The notes under the pieces: model-generated
Database searches by the model: none
What the model saw: the letters and a program-made list of their open reading frames with translations, nothing else
What the model was told of the DNA's origin: nothing
Assembly: GCA_039516895.1 (NCBI GenBank)
Contig: CP154437.1
Coordinates: 496,001-560,000, forward strand
Source: Campylobacter coli
Lineage (GTDB): Bacteria > Campylobacterota > Campylobacteria > Campylobacterales > Campylobacteraceae
Length of the DNA stretch: 64,000 bases
Direction of reading: 5' to 3'
Program-made: the position numbers and the translations under genes
Shown here: piece after piece, positions 57,926 to 64,000 of the stretch
Layout of the letters: each line of letters starts with the position of its first letter
Position numbering within the stretch: the first letter of the stretch is position 1

Positions 57926-59732
57926 AATTTTGCTTAAAAACACTCTCAAAGAAGAGCTTCAAACTCTACCTTCAAATGCTGGAGTCTATCAGTATTTTAA
58001 CGCCGAAGGAAAACTTTTATATGTAGGCAAGGCTAAAAATCTTAAAAACCGCGTAAGATCTTATTTTGCTTTTACTCCGAATTTGCATGCTAACCCAAAA
58101 AACTCTTTAAGAATTCAAAAAATGATAGAAGAAGCAGTGCATTTGGAATTTATTACGACAAATTCAGAAGCTGATGCTTTGATTTTGGAAAATTCTTTTA
58201 TCAAGCAACTTCATCCAAAATACAATATTTTACTAAGAGATGATAAGACTTATCCTTATATTTATGTAGATTTTAATGAAGAATTCCCGCGTTTTGAAAT
58301 CACTAGAAAATTAGTAAAAAAGAGTAAAATTAAATATTTTGGTCCCTTTTTTAAAGGAGCTAGAGAGCTTTTAGATGCACTTTATTTGTATTATCCATTA
58401 AAACAAAAAGCAAGTTGTAAATCCCCTTGTATTTTTTACCAAATTTCTCGCTGTCTTGCACCTTGTGCTAAAAAAATCACTCAAGAAGAATATCGTTTGA
58501 TTTTAGATAAAGCTGTTAACGCCCTTTTAAGTCCTAGTATTTTAGTGAAAAATTTGGAAAAACAAATGTTTCATTTAGCCCAAAATGAAAATTATGAAGA
58601 AGCGGCAAAAATAAGAGATCAGATCGCTACGATAAGGGATTTGGAAATTAAAGTTGAGATTGATATCGCTAAATTAGAAGACTTTGAAATTTTTGCTTTA
58701 GCTTGTGAAAGCTCTATGCTTTCAACTTTGCGTTTTGTCGTGCAAAATGGAAAAATCATCAGTGCCAATTCTAAAATCACCCCGCTTAAAAATAATACAG
58801 ATTTTGATAAAAATGAGATTTATAAACAACTTATTTTAGAAAATTTTAGCATAGACATTCCCTTGGTTACAAATACTATTTATGTTTATGAAGAATTTGA
58901 AGATAGGGAGCTTTTAGAAGAAATTTTAAGTCAAAGATTTGATAAAAAAATCAGTATTAAGGTTCCTAAAATAGGAGAAAAAAGAAGAATTTGTGATTTG
59001 GCATTTCAAAATGCGTGTTTAAATATACAAAAAGAGCAAAAAAATAGTGATTTTAATATACAAAAAGAACTTAAAAATTATTTTGAGCTTGAAAATTTGC
59101 CAAATTATATAGAGGTTTTTGATAATTCTCATATGCAAGGTGTGGCGAATGTAGGAGCTATGGTAGCCTATAAAATGGGTGCTTGGGATAAGTCAAATTA
59201 TAGAAAATTTCATTTAAAATATAAAAATGACTATGAGCAAATGCGCGAAGTTTTAACGCGTAGGGCATTAGATTTTGATAAAATGCCTGCTCCTGATTTG
59301 TGGCTTATAGACGGGGGAAAGGCTTTGCTTGATTTAGCTAAGGAAATCATCTTAAGTAGCGGGGCAAATGTTGATATTTTAGCAATCTCAAAAGAAAAAA
59401 TCGATGCTAAAGCTCATCGTGCTAAAGGAGGGGCTAAAGACAAAATTCATTCCTTAAAAGGAGAATTTGCCCTAAGTATTAACGATAAAAAATTACAATT
59501 CTTACAGAAATTAAGAGATGAAGCACATCGTTTTGCCATAAGTTTTCATCAAAATACTAAGAAAAAACAAGATTTATCAAGCTCTAAGCTTGCAAAATCA
59601 GGTCTTAGTGCAGGAGCTATACAAAAACTTTTGGCGTATTATGGAAGTTTTGAAGCTATTTATGAGGCAAATTTTGAAGAATTGTGCCAATTAGTAGGAA
59701 AAAAATCAGCGCAAAAAATAAAGGAAGATTGA
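57918..59732 (+). CDS. uvrC: UvrABC system protein C
   Basis: 604 aa. N-terminal GIY-YIG nuclease (NAGVYQYFNAEGKLLYVGKA), a UVR motif near residue 215 (NEDNYEEA-like, here NENYEEAAKIRDQI), the RNase H-like C-terminal nuclease (IEVFDNSHMQGVANVGAMVAY, DLWLIDGGKALL) and an HhH tail. It makes both incisions in nucleotide excision repair. Cj1246c type. The four Cys of its FeS cluster region are visible (CKSPCIFYQISRCLAPC). Confidence 0.96.
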   Translation: MTEILLKNTLKEELQTLPSNAGVYQYFNAEGKLLYVGKAKNLKNRVRSYFAFTPNLHANPKNSLRIQKMIEEAVHLEFITTNSEADALILENSFIKQLHPKYNILLRDDKTYPYIYVDFNEEFPRFEITRKLVKKSKIKYFGPFFKGARELLDALYLYYPLKQKASCKSPCIFYQISRCLAPCAKKITQEEYRLILDKAVNALLSPSILVKNLEKQMFHLAQNENYEEAAKIRDQIATIRDLEIKVEIDIAKLEDFEIFALACESSMLSTLRFVVQNGKIISANSKITPLKNNTDFDKNEIYKQLILENFSIDIPLVTNTIYVYEEFEDRELLEEILSQRFDKKISIKVPKIGEKRRICDLAFQNACLNIQKEQKNSDFNIQKELKNYFELENLPNYIEVFDNSHMQGVANVGAMVAYKMGAWDKSNYRKFHLKYKNDYEQMREVLTRRALDFDKMPAPDLWLIDGGKALLDLAKEIILSSGANVDILAISKEKIDAKAHRAKGGAKDKIHSLKGEFALSINDKKLQFLQKLRDEAHRFAISFHQNTKKKQDLSSSKLAKSGLSAGAIQKLLAYYGSFEAIYEANFEELCQLVGKKSAQKIKED

Positions 59733-59733
59733 T

Positions 59734-60927
59734 TTGTTATTGGTTTGGATTATTTTTATTTTTAATATTATTTTGGCTTTTTTAAGTATAGACTTTGCAA
59801 GAATTCATGAAAGTTTTGAGCAAATTAAACTTGCTTTTTTTGCTAGTATTTTTATTTTGTCTTTAACTTTAATATTTTTCCTTTTTTGGCAAAAGCGAGC
59901 TTTGGCTAAGAAAGATCAAAAAATTTTATTAATTAAAAATGAATTTATACATTCTAAAGAGATAGATATCGAAACGAGTTTGGATTTGATTCGGGAAAAA
60001 ATAGCACATTTAAATCAAGACTTGTTCAAGATTTCTCATGAAAAAGAAACTTACGCAAAATTGCTAGAAGATAGTTTATATCAAATTGGCAATATCGAGG
60101 GTGTTGTAAGATGTTTAGATGAGGAAGAAGCAAGTAGAGAAATCAAATCACTTGTTTTAAATGCATTAAAACATCAAAAAGAACAAATTAGACTTGGACT
60201 CAATCAAGCTTTAGAATATCATAAAAGCATAGGAGTAGCACAGGGTAATGTTTTGCAATTTGAAGCAAGTGCTGCAATAGTAAGCGATGATGAGCTTGAG
60301 TCATTTTTGCTAGCCAATTTATTGTCTTATTTTGGTATAGAAAATACTATTTTTAAGAGCTTGAGTTTTGATATTAATGATTTTCATGTGGTTTTCATTA
60401 AGGATAAAATTTTAGAGCAAAGTTCTAAAAAAGCCGATGATTTTATCGTGTTTGGGCGTAGTAAAAACTTATATTATGAGTATTTTTTAAGCTTGCCTTT
60501 TGAAAAAAAAGAGCTTGAAAATATTTTGCAAAGAAAACTTGATAAAATTTGTGTTTTAAAATTTCAAACTCCTTATCAAAATAATGTTTTGCTTTTTAAA
60601 CAAAATGAGTTTGATGCAACTTTGTTTTTCAATATCATAGAAAAACAATGCTCTCAAAATATGCGTGTAAATTCTTTTAGCGAATTAAAAAAAGAACTAA
60701 AAAAGGAAGCTTATCGTTTAGTATTGCTTGATTATGAATTGATTAAATTTGATCTTGAGCAGATGCGTTCTATTCTTAGTGCTTATAAAAAGCAACACCC
60801 TCAAAGTCATATTATATTTTTTTCTAAAGAAAGAGTGAGGGATTTTGATTGCGTAAGTGAAGTTTTAAATGATATCAGTAGAAATGATCTTATAGCTTTG
60901 ATTAGAAAATATTTGCCTAAAAATTAG
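59734..60927 (+). CDS. membrane protein with degenerate receiver-like C-terminus
   Basis: 397 aa from TTG 59734, with AAGGA eight bases upstream. Two membrane spans in the first 55 residues, a coiled coil region, and a C-terminal receiver-like domain (residues about 300-397: YRLVLLDYELIKFDLEQMRS and SHIIFFSKERV) with the Asp at the phosphorylation position in LLDYEL. The acidic pocket at the start of the domain is not clear, so phosphorylation is doubtful. Cj1245c type. Function unknown. Converges on the radical SAM gene with a 4-base overlap. Confidence 0.78.
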   Translation: MLLVWIIFIFNIILAFLSIDFARIHESFEQIKLAFFASIFILSLTLIFFLFWQKRALAKKDQKILLIKNEFIHSKEIDIETSLDLIREKIAHLNQDLFKISHEKETYAKLLEDSLYQIGNIEGVVRCLDEEEASREIKSLVLNALKHQKEQIRLGLNQALEYHKSIGVAQGNVLQFEASAAIVSDDELESFLLANLLSYFGIENTIFKSLSFDINDFHVVFIKDKILEQSSKKADDFIVFGRSKNLYYEYFLSLPFEKKELENILQRKLDKICVLKFQTPYQNNVLLFKQNEFDATLFFNIIEKQCSQNMRVNSFSELKKELKKEAYRLVLLDYELIKFDLEQMRSILSAYKKQHPQSHIIFFSKERVRDFDCVSEVLNDISRNDLIALIRKYLPKN

Positions 60928-61826
60928 GCTTTATAGAATTTAACTCCTGCTAGATTAAGAATCTTCACTTTTTCTTCTTTTATAAGCTTATCCAAAAGAA
61001 CTTGGGAAGCTTTATCTAATTTATTTTCTATATCTATCTCACTTTGCGAGCGTAGATGAAGCATTTTTAATAATTCTTCTTCACCAAAATTTAACTTTTC
61101 GCCCTCATAATGCCTTTTAGGTAAAAGCACAGGAGTGGAAGTTATGAGTTTAGAAAGTTCTAAAAGTCTTTCTTTGCTTATTTTTTTAACCGCATAAGCT
61201 GGAGGTCTATCGATAGTGCTTAAATCAACTCTTAAGGGCGCTATTTTAGCTAAAGCTTGATTTAAAGCGATAAATTCTTCTTCATTGTCATTAAGATCTT
61301 TTACGACAAGGATTTCCATTACAAGATCGCCTTTAAATTGGGTTTTAAATTCTGCCATTTTTTCTATCATTTTTTCCAAATCGATATTTTTTAAAGCTCT
61401 ATCGATACGGTAAAAGGTTTTAGAAATAGCACTATCTAGGCTGAATTTAACCACATCTAGCTTTAACAAGGTATTGAATTTATCTTGATCTAAAACTGCA
61501 GTGCCATTGCTTAAAATGAGCAATTTTTTATCTTTGGCGATCTTGCGTAAGGATGAGATTAATTCATCTAAATGCGGATAAAGGCTTGGTTCCCCATTGG
61601 CTGTTAAGGTAAGAAAGTCAAATAAGACATTTTTTTCAAGAGCGCTTTGAACTTCTAAAATAATTTCTTCTACGCTTACAATCTCATCTTGCTTTGCTTG
61701 AGGTTTTTGAGCTTCAAGTTCGCAATATACGCAATCAAAATTGCATTGTTTCTTACTAGGACTTAGGTCAATGCCTAAAGATCTTCCAAAGCGTCTTGAA
61801 TTGATGGGACCAAAGAGAATTTTCAT
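60924..61826 (-). CDS. radical SAM protein
   Basis: 300 aa. The 4Fe-4S ligands are Cys28, Cys32 and Cys35 in [12 protein letters not shown], followed by [16 protein letters not shown]. It has the layout of the YfkA/MoaA-like 'wybutosine-type' radical SAM group; substrate unknown. The start [15 protein letters not shown] is typical of that group. It overlaps the hemE stop by 4 bases and is in the same operon. Cj1244 type. Confidence 0.87.
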   Translation of the reverse strand: MKILFGPINSRRFGRSLGIDLSPSKKQCNFDCVYCELEAQKPQAKQDEIVSVEEIILEVQSALEKNVLFDFLTLTANGEPSLYPHLDELISSLRKIAKDKKLLILSNGTAVLDQDKFNTLLKLDVVKFSLDSAISKTFYRIDRALKNIDLEKMIEKMAEFKTQFKGDLVMEILVVKDLNDNEEEFIALNQALAKIAPLRVDLSTIDRPPAYAVKKISKERLLELSKLITSTPVLLPKRHYEGEKLNFGEEELLKMLHLRSQSEIDIENKLDKASQVLLDKLIKEEKVKILNLAGVKFYKA

Positions 61827-62845
61827 TTGGCTGAACTTTCTTGCACGAGCTGGATAAAGTATTTTGCATTTTCAACAGGAATATCAGGTAAGATTCCATG
61901 TCCTAGATTGAAAATATGGGCTTTATTTTGCATAATTTCAAGAATATTTTCTACGCCTTGTTTGATAGCTTTTTTATCATAAAGTCTGCAAGGTTCCATA
62001 TTGCCTTGTAGGGTGTATTGGTGGGATAATTTATCGCGCGCTAGATCAAGAGGAGTGCTCCAATCAACCCCAAAAACATCAAAATTTCCATCGATTTTAT
62101 CCAAATAACCACTAATACCTTTAGGAAATAAAATTACAGGTATGTGAGGGTATTTATTTTTGATAAAATCAGAAATTTCAAGCATGTATTTAAATGAAAA
62201 ATCAAAAAATTTATCACATTCTAAAGCACTCGCCCAGCTGTCAAAAATTTGTACTGCATTCGCGCCTGCTTTGATTTGTTCTTCTAGGTAAGATTTTAAA
62301 ACTTGGGTGAGTTTATTTAAAATTTCATGCAAAAGTTCTGGATTTTGATAAAGCATTTTTTTGCATTTTGCATAATTTTTACTCCCACTTCCTTCTATCA
62401 TATAAGTTGCTATGGTCCAAGGGCTGCCACAAAATCCTATCAAAGCTTTATCAAGAGGCAATTTTTCGCGTGTTAGTTTTAAAGCATCATAAACATAGTT
62501 TAGTTTTTTAGAAGCATTTTGATCATCTAGCTTGTTAAGATCTTCTAGGGTTGAAATAGGTGTTTGAAATACCGGTCCTTCGCCTTTTTCAAAGCGTAAA
62601 TTCATTCCCATTTCAAGAGGGACTACTAAAATGTCTGAAAAGATAATCGCTGCATCAACCCCTAAAATATCAACAGGTTGTAAAGAAACCTCCGAAGCTC
62701 TTTTGTAGTCTTTACATAAAGATAAAAAATCTCCCGCCTCTTGTCTAACTTTCATATATTCAGGCAAATATCTTCCTGCTTGACGCATCATCCAAACGGG
62801 TGTATAAGGTGTGGGTTTTTTAAAGCAAGCGTCGATAAAAATCAT
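61823..62845 (-). CDS. hemE: uroporphyrinogen decarboxylase
   Basis: 340 aa. N-terminal [16 protein letters not shown]-like motif seen as [17 protein letters not shown], then [28 protein letters not shown] and [15 protein letters not shown]. It decarboxylates uroporphyrinogen III to coproporphyrinogen III in heme synthesis. AAGGAAAA upstream of the ATG. Confidence 0.97.
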   Translation of the reverse strand: MIFIDACFKKPTPYTPVWMMRQAGRYLPEYMKVRQEAGDFLSLCKDYKRASEVSLQPVDILGVDAAIIFSDILVVPLEMGMNLRFEKGEGPVFQTPISTLEDLNKLDDQNASKKLNYVYDALKLTREKLPLDKALIGFCGSPWTIATYMIEGSGSKNYAKCKKMLYQNPELLHEILNKLTQVLKSYLEEQIKAGANAVQIFDSWASALECDKFFDFSFKYMLEISDFIKNKYPHIPVILFPKGISGYLDKIDGNFDVFGVDWSTPLDLARDKLSHQYTLQGNMEPCRLYDKKAIKQGVENILEIMQNKAHIFNLGHGILPDIPVENAKYFIQLVQESSAK

Positions 62846-62956
62846 AGTTTTCCTTTGTTTTTTTGATAAAATTATAACAGAAATTGATAAAAATAAATGT
62901 GTTTTATTGTGTGAAAGATTTATGATTGTCTTATTTTGGTATTTTATAAATTTATA

Positions 62957-62975
62957 CGAGAATTGAAAATTCTCG
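62957..62975 (-). terminator. possible terminator after ciaC
   Basis: An 8-bp perfect stem CGAGAATT/AATTCTCG with a 3-base loop, about 23 bases after the ciaC stop on its strand. The sequence after it on the minus strand is AT-rich but has no pure T run, so the strength is uncertain. Confidence 0.55.
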
Positions 62976-62997
62976 CAATGAAATTTTAAGTTTAAAT

Positions 62998-63309
62998 TTA
63001 TATTTTAGCAGTATTTCCCGCATCGATGGTTGCAAAAAGTTTATTGAGTAAATCTTCTTCATTTTTCTTGTATTGATCTTCTCTCATTTTTTGCCAAGCG
63101 TAAGATTTAAAATCTTCTTTAACAGCACTAAGATCAAGATCTTCATTAGTAAATTCGCTTGAACTTGTCTTTTTATCTTCCTTATCTTCTTTGTTTTTAA
63201 CTTCATTTAGAGTAGCTTGAAATTCATCTGCTGAAGTGCTTTTTTCCTTAACTTTGGTTGTAGCACTAAACATAGAGCTTGAAGTTGTTTGGATATCTTT
63301 TACCACCAT
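62998..63309 (-). CDS. ciaC: Campylobacter invasion antigen C (flagellar-exported effector)
   Basis: 103 aa, Cj1242 (CiaC) family. I start at ATG 63309, with AAAGGAGGAG four bases upstream; the longer frame to 63390 crosses the promoter. A Ser/Thr-rich, non-hydrophobic N-terminus ([20 protein letters not shown]) suits export by the flagellar type III system, the charged centre is low complexity, and the tail is helical ([20 protein letters not shown]). In C. jejuni CiaC is secreted through the flagellum and aids invasion. A sigma-54-like promoter precedes it, in keeping with flagellar control. Confidence 0.85.
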   Translation of the reverse strand: MVVKDIQTTSSSMFSATTKVKEKSTSADEFQATLNEVKNKEDKEDKKTSSSEFTNEDLDLSAVKEDFKSYAWQKMREDQYKKNEEDLLNKLFATIDAGNTAKI

Positions 63310-63343
63310 TTTCTCCTCCTTTGTTGTTGATTTTAAATTAGAT

Positions 63344-63359
63344 AAGCAATTTTTATTCC
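63344..63359 (-). promoter_or_regulatory. sigma-54 promoter of ciaC
   Basis: On the minus strand GGAATAAAAATTGCTT gives the -24 GG and -12 GC elements with exactly 10 bases between, matching the Campylobacter form GGAA-N6-TTGCTT. It lies 35 bases before the ciaC ATG, with an expected start near 63334. It places ciaC under RpoN and the FlgSR system. Confidence 0.8.
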
Positions 63360-63526
63360 AATTTAGAATTTTTAAAAGATTTTTTTGCAAATTTTGAATA
63401 ACTTATCAAAAATTAAGATAAAAAGAGTTTTTATGGCTTTGTTAATTTTTCTTAAAATAAATCCGTATTGTGATGGTTAAAAATTTTATATTTTGATTTT
63501 TTTAAAAAAATTAAAAATATTTTTGT

Positions 63527-63532
63527 TACAAT
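63527..63532 (+). promoter_or_regulatory. -10 box for the LprI-like gene
   Basis: TACAAT in TTTTGTTACAATAAAAC, 24 bases before the ATG at 63556; AAGGAGAGG is in the leader. Confidence 0.55.
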
Positions 63533-63555
63533 AAAACAAAAAACAAGGAGAGGCA

Positions 63556-64000
63556 ATGAAGATAATTTTATTGACAATTTTAAGTTTTCTTAGCTTATGG
63601 GGCTTGAGTTTTGATGAGCTTATATATAAAAATGAAGTCAAACCAAGCTTTGATTGTTTTAAGGTTAAAGATAATGGCAAAAATGATGATGAATTAATTA
63701 TATGCAATAAAATAGGTGCTATTAATGAATTTGAAAATAAAAAACTTGCTTTGATGGATAATATCTTTATAAGTTTATATCAAGAGCTTTTAAAAAATGC
63801 AAATGAAAATGTAAAAGAAGATTTTAAATTGGTTGTTAAAAAAATGTTTAGAGAAAGAAAAAATTGCACTAAAGCCGCATCAAATGATTATATCCAAGCA
63901 AGTCAAGATCCTCAATCGCCTTTTGTTTACAAGACTGATTGTATAGAAAAAACTTATGCTAGAGCGTTTTTAGAGCTTATGCAAAAAGCTAAAAAAGATA
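63556..64000 (+). CDS. exported LprI/DUF1311-like protein (partial, runs past window end)
   Basis: 148 codons are visible with no stop before base 64000. A signal peptide (MKIILLTILSFLSLWGLSF) precedes four Cys in the spacing of the DUF1311/LprI family: PSFDCFK, ELIICNK, RERKNCTKA and TDCIEK. LprI of Mycobacterium inhibits lysozyme; here it is likely periplasmic, with two disulfides. AAGGAGAGG upstream of the ATG. Cj1240c/Cj1241 neighbourhood by position. The family call is by eye. Confidence 0.72.
   Translation, partial: MKIILLTILSFLSLWGLSFDELIYKNEVKPSFDCFKVKDNGKNDDELIICNKIGAINEFENKKLALMDNIFISLYQELLKNANENVKEDFKLVVKKMFRERKNCTKAASNDYIQASQDPQSPFVYKTDCIEKTYARAFLELMQKAKKD

Overview
The window is AT-rich chromosomal DNA of a thermotolerant Campylobacter of the jejuni/coli group. 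Gene content, order and operon structure match C. jejuni blocks I remember, but protein details, for example in the PEB4 protein, differ enough from remembered C. jejuni sequences that C. coli is the better guess. That species call is inference from memory and not a database result. Genes are packed tightly, with many 1-8 base overlaps. Promoters are mostly bare TATAAT-type -10 boxes without a clear -35, as is usual for this genus.

Region by region. (1) 1-8.5 kb, all on the minus strand: a flagellin-glycan locus. It starts with pseB and pseC (pseudaminic acid synthesis), followed by a phase-variable gene with a G9 tract (Cj1295 family), an AAC(3)-type acyltransferase, an acyl carrier protein, a methyltransferase, a VOC-fold protein, an FkbH-type HAD protein and a KASIII-like protein cut by the window edge. 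Read together, these look like a glyceryl-ACP pathway that makes and attaches an O-methylated glyceric acid group to pseudaminic acid. dcd lies just upstream. (2) 8.7-17.3 kb: accB-accC, a SurA-like chaperone, a second glutamyl-tRNA synthetase (gltX), malic enzyme, upp, mqnA, and the ktrA/ktrB potassium uptake pair. (3) 17.4-18.0 kb: tRNA-Phe, initiator tRNA-fMet and tRNA-Gln. (4) 18-42.8 kb: a long housekeeping block with ribB (degenerate RibA tail), ilvI-ilvH, lpxD, queA, tatC-tatB, hemW, rppH/nudH, lysC, hobA-holB, folP, ligA, tlyA, ribF, cmoA, a small EexN-like lipoprotein, a TRIC-type channel, a secreted nuclease, nth, peb4, fba, a MotA/MotB-like motor pair and a PLP enzyme. (5) 42.8-64 kb: a low-molecular-weight phosphatase, an MFS exporter, a DUF4230 protein, a tautomerase, a decayed small exported protein, a DNA glycosylase, pnp, lptD, an RDD protein, purD with a 6S-like RNA just upstream, a protein with a cold-shock-like N-terminus, an accessory patch with two methyltransferases and a GNAT remnant, guaA, an LptM-like lipoprotein, a DUF721 protein, uvrC, a receiver-like membrane protein, a radical SAM protein, hemE, ciaC with a sigma-54 promoter, and the start of an LprI-like exported protein.

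Relative to the C. jejuni NCTC 11168 order as I remember it, blocks 1-2 and 5 come from the Cj1303-Cj1240 neighbourhood read backwards. Block 4 (Cj0572-Cj0600) sits between them, so a rearrangement joins at the tRNA cluster and near 42.82 kb.

The most interesting items are the glyceryl-ACP modification cassette with its phase switch, the orphan MotAB/ZorAB-like motor, the 6S RNA candidate upstream of purD, the sigma-54 promoter of ciaC, and the small accessory insertion beside guaA. There is no CRISPR array, no insertion sequence and no rRNA operon in the window.
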